DNA of 64,000 nucleotides from Caprimulgus europaeus (GCA_907165065.1 OU015525.1:51407537-51471536), one strand, 5' to 3'; positions 21,936 to 35,189 are shown, counted from the first letter of the stretch. Program-made: numbers and translations. Notes: generated by a model from the letters alone, not told the origin.

Positions 21936-24900
21936 TGATGGTAATATGGCAGAGCAGAAAGAAGTTTGTAGTTTCAAAAAATACGCTATGATGATCTGTA
22001 TGAAAATGAACAGATATATTCTTTTAACTGGGTGGAATGCACTGTTTGCTGAAATAATAAGCTTGGCTTATTTCTTCTTCAGCTTTTTCACAGCAGTTAA
22101 TCTAATTCCAGTGTAACCAAACTTCAGGGTTTATTTCTTTTTAATGAGTTCACAGCTATCATTTACTTGTAGCTGCCCAGATTCTAGATTTGCTACACTT
22201 ATGTTTTAACTATATTTTGTCTTTTTTACATTAAATTAATGGAAAGTAATTAATATTTAAGATCTATCTACACAGTTTCTGTCATTAAAATAAACCTATT
22301 AATGCACAAGATCTACCTAAAGAGCGTTTTGTCAAGTAAAAACAATTAAACAAAGAAGTAATCTGTAGAGGTGGAAGGAACTTATACTTAAGTATATCTC
22401 ATTAGAAGAAAAGTGCTGTGTTAGAAATCTTTTAGAAATTAATAAATGTAACAAATAACACCACAATCCTTTCAAAATTTGAATATTTTATATTTAATTA
22501 ATGTCAACAAAATATATTTAGAATATGTTTTGCATGAAGAATATCCTTCTACTTGGATGTACATATATATATATGTGTAGGTATATATATTTACACTTTA
22601 TTCCAGTTTCTCAAGTAAGGACACAAGGCTAGTTTGAATACTTTCCAAGTTTACAAGCTACAGCTTTAGAATGAACTTCAGTGCAGCTATGCTCTGTTTA
22701 ACTTTGTTATTTGGTTAAACAGTGCCTCGTTACAGTGGTCATGGGTGGTTCATGTCATTGGATTTCTTTTCTTTTTCCTCTTACAAGATTGAGCAAACAG
22801 AAATTGAGTATGTGAGGCAAATGGTTTGAAAATAGATAGACATTTCAATTTACTAGTAATTTTGAGCCTCTAAGATCCCACTTTAGTTTGTTTTGATGTC
22901 AAAGAATTAATCAGACCTCAACATACCTATATTGAACTATGGGCCACAATAAAGTTAAACAATATTTTTCTGTGGAAGTACCATCTGTTATGTTGTATCA
23001 GCTCATCCTGAAAGGTCCCCAGGCAAGCTGCATCAACAACCTGCCAGTCAGAAGCAGGAATTGGTACTGGGCAGTGAAGAGTATTATGACTAAGGAAAAA
23101 GTGGAGGTACCTGAGCATCCTGATCTGCCACTGCCTTTCACAGTAACCTTGAAAATCCCAGCTGACAGTAACAGGTTAGATTCACAGGGGTGACTTTCTT
23201 ACTTCTTTGCCTTTTTGGAGTTGCAAATCCAAAAAGTAGATGTGAAAAGCCATTGACTTGGCATGAGGGTACCACCCATAGACATCCACCCAGGAGAGGC
23301 AACCTTGGCCTAGCTGCCCAGCTCATCCATCACACAACTCCTCCCACTCATGGGGCCCAACAAGAATGAGAAAAGATGAGCCTCACTTAGCAAATCTCTG
23401 CTGGAAAGCATTTTTTTGTTAGACAGAGCTAGAAGTCATGGTTCCTTTCAGATAAGAGACTACCCTGTCATCCTTTGGTGTGGTCCTCATCTGCTACATA
23501 AAACTCCCCAGTGGGTCAGGAGAAGCACTGAGACCCAGATGCTCTGCCCTGGATGTGCAGCTATTCTGCTCCTTTGCCCCACTGAATATTTAATTATGCC
23601 AACAGGGCATTGCCTAAAGCATGAGTGATGGTAACTGGTTTTCTTCAGCAGAAGAAAACTAAAATAAATATTTTAAGGCAGTCTTTTTGAATTTAAAGAG
23701 ATGTGGGCTCCAGTTCTCTCAGGCAAAGAAAAATGCTGAATTTGGTGACCTTTGCCTCTGTTAAGTGCTTCTCACTGCTGCTAGTTGGCAAGTATGCTGC
23801 TTCTAGAGTGCTTGGCAGTGCTTAATTGTCTGGTTTTACACACCCAGCTCCAGATAAAAAGTTCAATTTGTGAACCAAGATGGTACCTTCCTTCATCTGA
23901 GTAAGAAACCTTAGTGTGTGCATGGTGCTACATGAATATCCTTCAGCTTGCTCTGTGCAAACTGGTAGGGCAACACAAACTAATGTACACAGAAGTACCT
24001 GCTTAGGTGCTGTGTGTGATGTAGCAAAGCTGTGCAGGACTTTTTGGCACCATCCTCTGTGACCATAATGTTTCCAAATTTAGGCTCAGTCTGGTACACA
24101 GATCCTCAGAAATACTTAACTGTGCAATTACCACGAGACTTTGGAGCAAGCAGCTCTTTGGTGTCCATATCCAAGCTCCTGGCTGGGGTGGGGAGGCCCA
24201 CTAGGAAGAAAGGATCTGAGAGAGGTTTCTTTGGGAATCTGTTCTAAGAATTAACTACATTTAAGTGAAAGGTAAAACAGGTGCACAAACCACTTTGGTT
24301 TGCTAATCATGTCCAGCAAACTACTCTGTTTTGAGTAAAGAGATATAATTAGACAAATCAATACAAAGGAGCTATATAATTGTTTTCTTGGCATATGCTG
24401 TTAGTCACTGTCATGTCATATAGACATGCTAGGAAAAAAAAAAAAAAGAATGAAATAAAAAAGAAATCAATGTTCTTTCATTTTTTATTGTATGGAGAGA
24501 AAATGAAATTTAGAGGAAGTGGGTGTCTTGAAAAAGGAGGAGGAATATAAAAATCTGTGTGTCTGCCTCTGAACCAGAGAAATAATTTTTGAATTAGATT
24601 TATTCTGTGCCATTCGGCAGGAGAGATGGAGAAAGATATTAGATTATTTCATTGTGCTTTAATGTAGATATTTCAGAAGTCATATTAGGGGGTTTCAGGA
24701 GGTGGGGAGGAGCAAATCAGAAAAAGGATCCAAATATTGACTCATCTATGGTCTTCACCAGTGTATAACAGTGATATCTAAAGTGTGGTGACCCTAATTA
24801 TATCAGGGAGAGTCTTTTGGGGACATTATTGAGACATAAAGCACCCTAGAAGATAAATTAGGCAATGTGGAAGGCATCTTGTGTTGATAATCTGGGTAAG

Positions 24901-27177
24901 TGTGGCAGACACAGTTAGGAAAAGGAGTTGTGGAATACCTGATGGTACCTCAAAGGCTGCTTTCAGGAGTACTATCATAAGTAAAAAACTGAAAAAGGGA
25001 ATTAACTTGATGTGAACACAAGTTAGGAAGTAGCTTTAGTACATTTAAATGTCATCCTTTCTTTCTAGTGTTGTACTTTCATCAGTGAAATAAGCATCTT
25101 AGAAAATGAGACTCTAACCTTATCTGTTAACAGAAATCTCTGCACCCTCCACCCCTAAGAAACTACAGCGTAGGGAGCAATTTCCTAAAAATGGTGTTTA
25201 GAAAACTTTTCTCAAGAGTCAAAAAATTCCCAGTAAATGTCTGTCATTCTTGTAGCAAAGTGTCATTGTTGTAGTAAAGGACTTCTATTTCCTTCTCTGA
25301 ATCATTGCAGATTAGATATTGCTTTTACTTATGCTGGAAATTACAGTGTGATTCAGTGAAATTAAAATGTTTGTCTCAGTGGCCAATCTAAGCAGCTCGG
25401 TCTGAGACTAAGCGATTTCATGGGCAAGAGGAAGGAGGACTCCCTCCCCTCTCTTCATTCCTCTTTTCCTCCTTCCTTCCCTCTGTCTCTCTGTCTCACT
25501 TTCTTTCTCTCTCTTTCCTCTTCTCCCTTCTCCCCTCCCCTATCCGTTCATCGTATTTTCTCTGTCTTAAGACAGACCCCATTTCTTCACCCTGGGAAGC
25601 AGAGGGAAGAAATAGAGGTCAAACCTTGCAGCCTCCCCCTCCCTCCCAGCCCACTTTGGAGTGTGATTGCCACGACTCACACTAAACTTGTCCAGTCTGT
25701 CACATTTCCCTGTCAGCTCCAAGCAATTTTTATTTCTCTCTTGATGCACTGCTGAACGCAGGCTGATACCCACTGGGCTTGGGACAGGTTCCAAAGGATG
25801 GAAAAATATCTCTCTGGGGAAGATAAGGACTATAAATAAGTGTTCCTAGTGATCTAACATCCAATGGCAATGTTCCATTTGTTATTTTTATATTTGAATA
25901 TGTGAGGAATTTGTGGAGGGGTGGGAAATGGCAGGAGAAAATGAATAGCCTATCAACTAGTCTGAGCAGTAAAGCATACAATGTGCTGCTCCAACACCGA
26001 TTTAATCTCTTGTTTTAGGTCCACAAACTTCATGCAAATATGAGAAGTATACTGGGAACCAGTCAACAGGAAAACATGATATTTACTAATTTATGCTTTG
26101 ATACTTAATTTTAGCTGGCATGACTTAATTTCATTGACTTTGTTGGGGCTGCTCTGTGCCAAAAGTTAAGCACATCTGTGGGGCTGAAGTCTTGTTCAGA
26201 ATATAAATCCAGCAAATTCCTTGAAACCTTAAACCATTCACTAGAGAGTACAATTTGTGAAAAATAAATGTTAACAACTGTAGAAAGCAAAAATTTCAGA
26301 AAAAAGGAAAAAAGTTACATTAGCCTGTCTCATTTACAACTTAGTTTTTGTGTACAATCCTTATTACAGCAGATTCCAGCCTTGCAAAGGACTATATAAT
26401 TAGCTTTTTTCCCTCAATTAGGAGATTATAAAGTTGCCAAAGAAAACATATTTTGAATGTATCTTTTATCACATGGATCAAAGATCACAGAAATCTGTGT
26501 CTATAATGAGGAGCTCATGTGCTAATGTTCTGTAGTGGTCCAAAATTTGCAACTGCAAAAACCTTTGATGTATCACTAATTGGTTTTAGCACTATAGATT
26601 AGGCGCTGAAATCAGTAGGCAAGAAATTGTGAGTTGTAGGTGGGGAAGGGATAATTCTGATTCTCACCATATGCTTTGAGAAATGTAAAACGTTTAACGT
26701 AAGTAGAAAAAGAAGACAGAACTTGTTGCTTTTTTATTTTTAAGAGTCTCATATGTTATCTGTACGATCCCAAAATATGCTTTATTCTAAATCATTAAAA
26801 AATCTCCATTTCACAGTTTTTATTTTTGTAGAAACAACACCCATCTTGCCTGCAATGTGCTGTGCTTTCTAACACCTAATATGTGGTGAAAAATGTAGTA
26901 ACAAGGGAGATATATCTGCATAACATGTGAAAAGTGCCAAACCTTTAATTCATTTCAGACATTATATCACAAAATAGCAAACTCCAACTGTAGACTTCAT
27001 CTACACCATGCAGAAACAGGAAAGGGAGGCAAGTAATGTGGTGCATACTCTCATAATGGTGATCCATGCTGCATCTTTGATAATTTCTTGGTTATAAGGA
27101 TTTATTATTTAAAGAGTAACACAAATCATGGTGGTATTGCCTAAGGATTACTGTCAGGCTAGGAAGAGAGAGCTCTA
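21936..27177. other. Unannotated AT-rich DNA
   Basis: No supported gene or interspersed repeat. A TA-rich run lies at 22561-22590. A long polypyrimidine tract lies at 25440-25553. Short frames such as 25420-25755 arise from the polypyrimidine tract and are not credible genes. Confidence 0.6.
25440..25553 (+). repeat. Polypyrimidine tract, about 110 bp
   Basis: Nearly uninterrupted C/T with CTCC, TTCC, TCTC and TTTC units and only a few purines. The opposite strand is polypurine. Such mirror-like tracts can form triplex (H-DNA) structures and are common in vertebrate intergenic DNA. Confidence 0.85.
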
Positions 27178-27338
27178 TGATGTGTTTGCCCCCTCCCTGG
27201 AAGTGTTCAAGGCCAGTCTGGATGAGGCTTTGAGCAATCTGCTCTAGTGGAAGGTGTCCCTGCTCATGGCAGGGGGGTTGGAACTAAATGATCCTTAAGG
27301 TCCCTTCCAACCCAAACCATTCTATGATTCTGTGATTG
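27178..27338 (+). mobile_element. CR1 3' end fragment
   Basis: Matches the last 160 bp of the 20.6-kb CR1, including the end of ORF2 (GAAGTGTTCAAGGCCAG), GGTCCCTTCCAACCC, and the terminal octamers ATTCTATG and ATTCTGTG. Severely 5'-truncated. Confidence 0.92.
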
Positions 27339-27362
27339 AAAGCCATAGGGCTGGTCTACACA

Positions 27363-27956
27363 TGTCGTGGTTTAACCCCAGCTGGCAACTAAGTCCCACA
27401 CAGCCACTCGCTCACTCCTCTCATAGTGGGATAAGGGAGAGAATCAGAAGAGTATTTGTGAGAAAACTCGTGGGTTGAGATAGAGACAGTTTAATAGGCA
27501 AAGCAAAAGTTGTGTGTGCAAGCAAAGTAAAACAAAGAATTCATGCAGTACTTCCCCTTAGCAGGCAGGTATTCAGCCACCTCCGGGAAAGCAGGGCTCC
27601 ATCACTTGTAATGGCTACTTGGGAGGATAAACGCCATCACTGAGAACGTCCCTCCCTTCTTCCCCCAGCCATATATGCTGAACCATGATCTCATATGGTA
27701 TGGAATATCCCTTTGGTCATTTGGGGTCAGCTGTCCCAGCCTGCTGTGTCCCCTCCCAGCTTCTAGTGCACCCCCAGCCTTCTTTCTGGTGGGGTGCTGT
27801 GAGAAGCAGAAAAGTCCTTGACCCTGTGTAAGCACTGCTCAGCAGTAACAAAAACATCTCTGCATTATCAACAGTGTTTTCATCACAAATCCAAAACATA
27901 GCTCCATACTAGCTACTGTGAAGAAAATTAACTTTACCCCAGCCAAAACCAGCTCA
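27363..27956 (-). mobile_element. Solo LTR of avian endogenous retrovirus (minus strand), about 0.6 kb
   Basis: Second member of the 5.7-kb family, inverted. The plus strand begins TGTCGTGGTTTAACCCCAGC and ends CCCCAGCCAAAACCAGCTCA. Flanks ACACA (27358-27362) and ACAGA (27957-27961) form a 5-bp duplication with one mismatch. On the sense (minus) strand the polyadenylation signal ATTAAA is at 27490-27495. The TATA region near 27670-27678 is altered to an ATATAT run, weaker than in the 5.7-kb copy. No retroviral genes are attached. Confidence 0.9.
27490..27495 (-). terminator. LTR polyadenylation signal ATTAAA
   Basis: TTTAAT on the plus strand, at the position equivalent to 6133-6138 in the sister LTR. 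Confidence 0.5.
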
Positions 27957-28121
27957 ACAGAGGAAGCTAGAGAGGCGTGTTGCAGCAGACATGGTCTTTG
28001 GTTTTAAAATATGCTCATATGTTCAATATTTGTTTTTTCTTAATGAAAATTGAGTGATTTGAATCATTCTACACAAGCATGCAGACATCCCCTTCCAGTA
28101 TGCCTTGTTCTTGTTATTCAT

Positions 28122-28597
28122 GCATGTTCAAAGAAGGGCAGTTAGGCTGGTGAGGGGTCTAGAACACCAGTGTTATGAGGAGGACCTGAGGGAACTGGGA
28201 TTGTTTAGTGTGGAGAAAAGGAGGTTAAAGGGAGACCTTGTTGCTCTCTACAACTACGTGAAAGGACATAGTGAACTGGGTCTCAGTCTCTTCTGCCAAG
28301 TAACAAGCAATAGAACAAGATGAAATTGCTTCAAGATGCACCAGAGGAGGTTTAGAATGGATATTAGAAAAAAAAAAATTCACCAAAAGGGCTGTCAAGC
28401 ATTGGAACAGTCTGCCCAGGGAAGTGGTTGAGTCACCATCCCTGGAGGTATTAAAAAGATGTGTAGATGTGGTGCTTAGGGACACGGTTTAGTGGTGGAC
28501 TTGGCAGCGTTAAGTTTACGGTTGGATTTTATGATCTTAAAGGTGTTTTCCAACCATAGTGATTCTATGATTCTATGATTCTATGATTCTATGATTA
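28122..28597 (+). mobile_element. CR1 3' fragment, about 475 bp
   Basis: Begins in the C-terminal ORF2 region (residues [45 protein letters not shown] in one frame) and continues through the 3' untranslated region with TTGGCAGCGTTAAG and GATCTTAAAGG. It ends in a run of at least four ATTCTATG octamers at 28561-28596. Its 3' untranslated region differs from the 13.7- and 20.6-kb copies, so it is a second CR1 subfamily. An A-rich insertion near 28370 and other small changes disrupt coding. Confidence 0.93.
28561..28596 (+). repeat. CR1 terminal octamer array (ATTCTATG)n
   Basis: Four to five perfect tandem copies of the 8-base CR1 3' terminal unit, the longest such array in the window. Confidence 0.95.
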
Positions 28598-29271
28598 ATT
28601 CCAAAAACTCAAGATTTTGTGCTTACAGCAAAGGTATGGTAAACTTTTTATCTTAATAGTCTTTAATTAAATAAAAGAATATGTAGCCTTAAAAAATAAA
28701 TAATTCAAGATTTCTGTTCTGTATTGCCACAATGTCTTTTTTTAAACCAACAAATGAGGTTGAACTTCTAATGTTTACCTTAACTTTGCAAGTTAATCTC
28801 CCTTATTTCAAGTTGGGTTTTTTTTTTTTTTTTTTTCCCTTGTGTGCACATGTGGAAACTGAGGCACATAGGGGTTTAATTTTTTTATTATAGTTGTGAT
28901 TTTTTTGCATGCCAGGGGCAATCCAAGAACCACTCATTGTAACTCTCTGACCTAAAGCATGTCAGGACTCCTACCATTAAATTCAAGGATTTTCTTTCTA
29001 TTAAAAGTAGAGTATGAAAGTGATTGCAAATCTACATTAAACCAAGGTGATGACCCCTTTCTATTGCTTGACCATTAATGTAAATTAGAATTAGGTCTAC
29101 CATTTACATCTGAAAATCCTGTTCAGAAGTGTCACTCAAGGACTTCCAACTTCATTCTTTATAGTAAAAGCTATTTTAATGTTACTTTAAAGCAACAAAA
29201 GAGGTAGGACAAAATGCATAACATTGCAGTAGGTTTCTCTTAAAACTGAATTGTAAGGTATCCTGCCTAAC
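28598..29271. other. Unannotated DNA with T19 run and possible MIR fragment
   Basis: T19 at 28818-28836. GGAAACTGAGGCACA at 28853-28867, in GTGGAAACTGAGGCACATAG, matches a well-known conserved part of MIR/L2 3' ends in inverted orientation, but the rest is too diverged to be sure. Confidence 0.5.
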
Positions 29272-29353
29272 ATAGCAGTGTTAGGTTTTCAGTTGGACTC
29301 GACGATCTTAAAGGTCTTTTCCAATCAAAACAATTTTGTGATTCTATGATTCT
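29272..29353 (+). mobile_element. CR1 3' terminal fragment, about 80 bp
   Basis: GGACTCGACGATCTTAAAGG, TCTTTTCCAATC and terminal ATTTTGTG-ATTCTATG-ATTCT units match the 3' end of the 28.1-kb CR1 subfamily. Confidence 0.85.
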
Positions 29354-30921
29354 CCTTTGGTGACAGGGTGAAAGCTGAAGGTAACTGGTATTTTTCCTTT
29401 TGGCCTTGGTTCAGATGTTCCCTATTGACTTTGATGATGTCCTGAAAGTGCCGTTTCCTTTGTTGCTTTTCCACTTTGGTGTAGTTCACTAATTTATTGT
29501 AAGACCTTCATACATTTTTCACATATATTTTTCCCAGCTGATCATCTTACTTTTGTCTCTGTAGCAGAGTGCCGCACTCTTACATCAAATAAATCTTCAT
29601 TGAAGTAATTTTTCATCATAATTACTTTCCTTGAATTTGCTTATTTAAAAATAACACCTTCTCTTCCCTTCCCCACTCCCTTGCCCTCAATTTCTTTAAA
29701 TACATATTTCTCAAAAAAAAAATTTGTATCTGACACAAGGTTGGTATTGTTGGAACAACACAGTTAATGTCTTTACACAGTGATGTTTCAGGCTGATCTG
29801 TTCAGTTTTTCTCTATCACTGTTACAGAGATGGTGCCTGAGCAGAGCTTGGCATGCACTGCTTTCCTCTGGCTGACTTTCACCTGGTTGCACTGATGTGC
29901 TGGATACGATGTGTTGGATACCAATATGCCAGTGCTGATGCTCATTAACAGGGCAGCATCTGGCTGAATAGGCAACATTACAAAAGAACACCTGCAAGGA
30001 CACTTTCCTCACAGCTTGGGAGTGGTGAATGGGTCAGCAAACTTTCTTGCCATCTCCTCCACTTGCTTATCAGAAAAGGTTCTGCTCAACAATAGTGAAT
30101 CCTTATTCACTTGCTTTCCCATATAGCTCTGAAATTAGCTTTAAACCTGACCGTGGATTGTTGACTCAAAGGCAATTTCTCTTTCCTCAATCACCAAGGA
30201 TCAAGTATCCATGGTAATGTCCTTCGACTGTTAGGCTGGATCACATATGGCTGACCCAGGAGGTCAGAATCCTTTTTTCTTCTCAAGGCTCTAGCAGAGA
30301 AGTTTGTCTATTATACTGGGCTTTGCAGTGAAATTATAAAGAGTAGAGGTAACAAAATTAACACAGAAGACACAACTCTTGTTGAACCTTTGTACAAAGC
30401 TTGTTGTTTCTGAGATCTGCCATAAAAGAAAGAACTTAAGATACTCTGTAAACACGGTGTTTGCAATTGAAAATTAGTGCCTGTACAATATATGTAATTT
30501 ACATATCCAGGCTAGCAAAAATAATGAAGTGTTCTTATTCCAAGACTACTGATGCAATTCCATAACTTTAAGTGGTGTTATTTGTACCACCTGTCTCAGA
30601 TCATGTCAGATGCATTACTCAGGTGCAGCAAAAAGCACTGAAAACAGGAGCTCCAATTCCTAATCTGGTTCTTGGGAGCTGTTTGTACTCCCAAGAGACT
30701 GCTGGAGATAACTCTGCTGGAAGAATAGATAAGGTGCTTTGAACCAACCATGACTATCTATTCAAACATCACTAGAGGAAAATATTTTGGGAGCTTCAGT
30801 AGAGATTTACAGCTTCTGGAGAGCAAAAGTACCAAAAATATTGAGATATTGCAATTAATTTCTTGTTCATGGACAGAGCAAGGCTAATGTGTATGGAAAG
30901 AAAGAGTGCGGTACTGGCAAA
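29354..30921. other. Unannotated DNA
   Basis: No gene or repeat recognised. A slightly GC-richer stretch at 29800-30010 has a minus-strand frame with no known motif. Confidence 0.55.
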
Positions 30922-31172
30922 AATCACAGAATCACAGAATATTAGGGATTGGAAGGGACCTCAAAAGATCACCTAGTCCCATCCCCCTGCCGGAGCAGGA
31001 ACACCTAGATGAGTTCACACAGGAACACATCCAGGTGGGTTTTGAATGTCTCCAGAGAAGGAGGCTCCACAACCTCCCTGGGCAGCCTGTTCCAATGCTC
31101 TGTTACTCTCACAGTAAAGAAGTTTCTTCTCAAGTTAAAGCAAAACCTCCTGTGTTCCAGCTTGCACCCAGC
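30922..31172 (-). mobile_element. CR1 3' fragment (minus strand), about 250 bp
   Basis: The plus strand starts with ATCACAGAATCACAGAAT (inverted terminal octamers), then GGAAGGGACCTC and the inverted end of ORF2 to about 31172, where similarity stops. 5'-truncated. Confidence 0.92.
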
Positions 31173-32800
31173 AAAAAAATTTCCAAATATAAATGTTATT
31201 AATGTCCCTGTCTCACTGAGTGTTTGTGATGGAGTATATCTTTCTTTCTTTCTTTCTTTAGCACTAATATTCTTCTGAATACAAATGGTTGTAAATTAAC
31301 CAAATTTGCATATGTTGTACTGCAACCAGAAATTGCAGTAAATCTTAAATACACCAGTTATTATAGGCAGGGTGGATATTAAATATGAGCTTATTAATGG
31401 AGCAAATTCCTTATAAAGAGTTGAGTTTACTTCCTCCAAAATACCAGTGTGATGTAAATTGCCATTCCACAGCCACTGACTATCATAGTGATGAAAATTA
31501 CACTACTGTGCCTGCAGATTTAAAAATAAAATTTGTGTGAGCACAGAGGGAGGGAAAGGAGCGATTTCCTGAAATAGGGGGTGCAAAATGTTTCCATTTT
31601 CTCTTTTTGAAGTGTTGTCAATTATGTTGATATCAGAATGATTTCAGCCTTCTCAACTCACTTGTAATGCTTGCCTCCAGATTAGCTGTGTTTACATGTT
31701 GATTTACCCTCAGCTAACTATGGACATATCCTTGTGTTATAAACCAGAGCCGAGCTTGTATAAAAAAGCTCCTGGTAGTTGCTGTTATTGAATGTCATCA
31801 TGAACAAAATAGGAGCAAATCTGCTAAACAGTGAAAACAAAAAGAGAGACCTTTGACTGTAACTGTAACAGGACGAAGTGCCTATTACAGTGGGAACACT
31901 GTAACCCATTTTCTTTGACATTGGCATGGAGGTAAGAGCACCTCAGCCACCAATATTAAGCAGAGTGTTTTGAGTGACAGATCACCTAAATGGGTGGTCT
32001 TTCTTCACCTGTGAATTGCAGCTCATTATTAATTGCCAGCCTCAGACTGTTGCCTTCAGCATCTCCTTAGCCATCAGCTCAGCGAGTACAGACACTCACA
32101 GAGAAACCTTCCCTCAAGCACAAGCTACGTGAGCCAAAAACTACTTATGACTCAGAAACTGATGGATCAGTCAGCTCTGCTGTACCTGCAGTAGATCAAA
32201 GACAAGAGGGATGTTGGTTGCTAAATCTCATTCAGCAGCCATGTGCAACGTGTTGTAAAGCTGGAAAGCTTTTATCTTGTCCTTCTACCTTGGACCCAGT
32301 AAGGCTTAGTGGGCAGCAGTGTGCATCTTAAAAAAGAAACAGAGCTGGTTCACTCTGATTCTGTATTGCATGAAATGCTGCAACAGCAAAGAGCAAGAAG
32401 TGGATTGTTGATGTCTAGACAATGCCAATTCTTGACCCCTATCTCAATCTAAATCCTGTTTAGGGATATGCAGTGGCATGCTCTGCTCTTCCCATCTTTG
32501 TGGAGCGATAGAAAAAAGCACTTACACGTGTTACTGATTTCTGATCTTGGTGTCAGTTTTACGGGTAGTTGTTTCTCCCAGTGTCAGGACACATCATTGT
32601 TCCTGGGGTTTGCACAATGCATACTGAAGCAATCTCTGTCACTAATAGAAATCCACCCTCTAAATGGCACATTCCGCTGCATAGGTTGTGGTAAACTAAT
32701 TAAAAAGGCCTGTAATTTGTAATGTAAGAAAGAATGCAATTCACTATAGTTAGAGTCTGTCTTAGATTTCCTACTAGAGCTTTTCTTTTTCTGGTTGTTG

Positions 32801-32888
<88 letters not shown>

Positions 32889-34093
32889 CATTATCATTGT
32901 TATTAATTTTTTCTCCTAGTAATTATTCCATTCTTTTGGCAGAAAACAATAAGGGAAGAAGGAATGGATTGAGTAAGCAATTGTTGCCTCATCATTGATC
33001 TCACAGCTTTTTTTATTCATTGATCTTGAAAGACTGGACAAAGTCCTGAAAACAAGAGCAAACTTGTCTTTTCATCACAAATGAGATGTAAATTATAACT
33101 ATATGTGGTGAGTAGCATTTAAAAAAATAAATTAATAGTTCAAAACCTTTTTTTTTTAATTTTTGAAGTGTTAGAATTTTTTTTTCCAGTGATGAAATAG
33201 AAATAGAAACCATATTTTCAGTTTTTAAAAGCAAAATATCTATTCTTTTAGTGGTTTAGAGCTTCATCTGTAGTTTCACTTTTTTTCTTTGACTCATTTT
33301 CCATGTGATAATTAGGGAAAAACAACAATCCCTCCCCCACTCATTTTTGTGAGTTCCTGACTAAAGAAAATCTCAGAACTTGAAAAAAAGTAAAAAATTC
33401 TACTTAATAAAAAGATAGTCCTCAAAGTACTACATGCATATCTAATGGTGGCTTGAAACCACACAACATTATAAAAACATACAATATATCATACATGCAA
33501 ATAATTTAAGTGTAAGAAGTGTTACACTTTTTCTTCAAGTGAGTACCCTCATATCCACAAAAGAAAAAAAAAAGCATTGATCTTACTAACACTGTTTGAT
33601 TTTCAAAAGACCTCTAATTGTCTTTGCTGGTCTACACTAAGTGCTCACATTTCCAATGAAGTCAGTGAGAGCTTAAGAGGATTGGTTTAGCAGCATCAAT
33701 AATGTTAATTACAAAGTGCAAAAGCTGAATTTCACAAATGTAGTATTTTTCTGCTTAAAATACATAGAATTCAAATTTCATTTGTAAAAATTTGGCTCAT
33801 GTTCTTAGTGGAAGAGTAAAGTGTATGAACTAATATTTCCCCTACTAGGCTTAAAAATATTGAAGAAATGTTGGAAAAAATCCTTTAATCTTCAGAAATT
33901 ATGGTAAGAGGTGCATGTCTAGCAAGATGTGATGGAAACCACAATGCTGATGTGCTAATGTTGCACACTATTTTCACGAGGTTTAAACAACTAATGATAG
34001 CTAATCTAGAGATGATCTTAGTCTCTCACTAAAAATATGGTGGAGCTCCTGTAGGCAATGATATGACATTATAAATCAAAAAGATCTTAAATC
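31173..34093. other. Unannotated DNA with microsatellites
   Basis: No gene supported. Contains a short TTTC run at 31241-31259 and the ATT microsatellite at 32794-32888. Frames across the microsatellite encode homopolymers and are not genes. 31420-31560 and 31970-32110 look compositionally like non-coding conserved DNA but cannot be tested here. Confidence 0.55.
32794..32888. repeat. (ATT)n microsatellite, about 28 perfect units
   Basis: Begins with four GTT units and continues as uninterrupted TTA/ATT from about 32804 to 32888, then decays through ATC/GTT variants to about 32903. Length and purity suggest it is likely polymorphic. Confidence 0.98.
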
Positions 34094-34150
34094 CTAACCC
34101 AGTCTGAGTCACTTAATCAATATGTGGCCTTAGGCAGGCCATTATAGCAC
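34094..34150 (+). mobile_element. Possible MIR-type SINE fragment
   Basis: AACCCAGTCTGAGTCACTTA and GTGGCCTTAGGCAGGCC resemble, in order, the middle of the MIR consensus (a CCACTTACTAGCTGTGTGACC-like region). It is short and diverged, so the call is tentative. Confidence 0.4.
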
Positions 34151-34727
34151 CATACTCCTCTCCCAATTTATCTAAAGAATGTACTAAAAAACATAACCAT
34201 ACTGAAAAAAACCCCACATACTGATTCTACACTAAGCTGGCTTTTTTAAAAAGAAAATTTTAAGTAGTAAAAGAAAATCCTTCATCCTAAATGTATTTGC
34301 AGCCTAAACAAAAAGTCTATTTTCCTCATTTTCAGCTGATGCCACAGAAGAACAAAAGTGTTACTTTTTGTCAATATATAACACAATTTGTCAGGGCATT
34401 TTAGCAACAGGTATCAACTGCAGTAGAAATGACAGATTTCAGTGTATCTTCCACATTATGCCCATTGATACTTTCCCCTTTTCTTCACACTTTTTATTAA
34501 GAACTGAATTTAGCTGAATCTTGAATTCTATATGTGTCCAGCAAGATACATAGTTGTTGACCTGTCTTTTTATGAAAATACCCTTTTCAGTACCCTCTCT
34601 TGAAAGAGGTTGATAGGCATGCCATGACCATGTCCTCATTCTCACAGTGATGATCACTGTCTTTCCCAACTTGTCATACTGATATGCTGCAGCTTGAAAC
34701 CTGAGTCCATTTTCAGCAGTGTGAGTG
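34151..34727. other. Unannotated DNA
   Basis: No gene or repeat recognised. The minus-strand frame at 34439-34669 has no known motif. Confidence 0.5.
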
Positions 34728-35059
34728 AAAATACTGCATCCAGTTCTGGGGATAATAACTTAAGAAGGATATGGACCTAATGGAGCAAGTCCAGAGTAGT
34801 GACAGAACAAGGGGCTTTAAACTGGAAGAGGGTAGGTTTAGATTAGATATTACAAGAAATTCTTTACTGTGAGGGTTGTGAGACACTGGAACAGGTTGCC
34901 CAGAGAAGCTGTGGATGCCCCTTCCCTGGAAGTGTTCAAGGCCAGGTTGGATGAAGCTTTGAGCAACCTGGTCTAGTGGAAGGTGTTCCTGCTCATGGCA
35001 GGGTGGGGTTAGAATTAGGTGATCTTTAAGGTCCCTTCCAAACCATAAAATTATATGAA
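34728..35059 (+). mobile_element. CR1 3' fragment with internal deletion
   Basis: CTGCATCCAGTTCTGGGG through GAGCAAGTCCAGAG corresponds to the ORF2 C-terminal region. It then jumps at about 34800 to a GACAGAACAAGGGGC block that lies roughly 180 bp further on in the 20.6-kb copy, so the interior is deleted. It continues to GGTCCCTTCCAAACC and a decayed terminal octamer near 35059. Confidence 0.92.
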
Positions 35060-35189
35060 AATTGGAAATATTTTATATCATCTACGTATTCTTAGAAGTA
35101 AACAAGGATTCATTATCTACTGGAATGACTAGCCCTGACAAAGGAAAGGCAATTCACTGGTAAGGGCATTAATGTAGAGAGCTGTGCAC

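Noticed and set aside
25420-25755. 111-codon plus-strand Ser/Pro/Leu-rich frame
   Set aside because: Encoded by the polypyrimidine tract, so low complexity only.
32700-32998. Frames encoding poly-isoleucine or poly-leucine
   Set aside because: They are translations of the ATT microsatellite.
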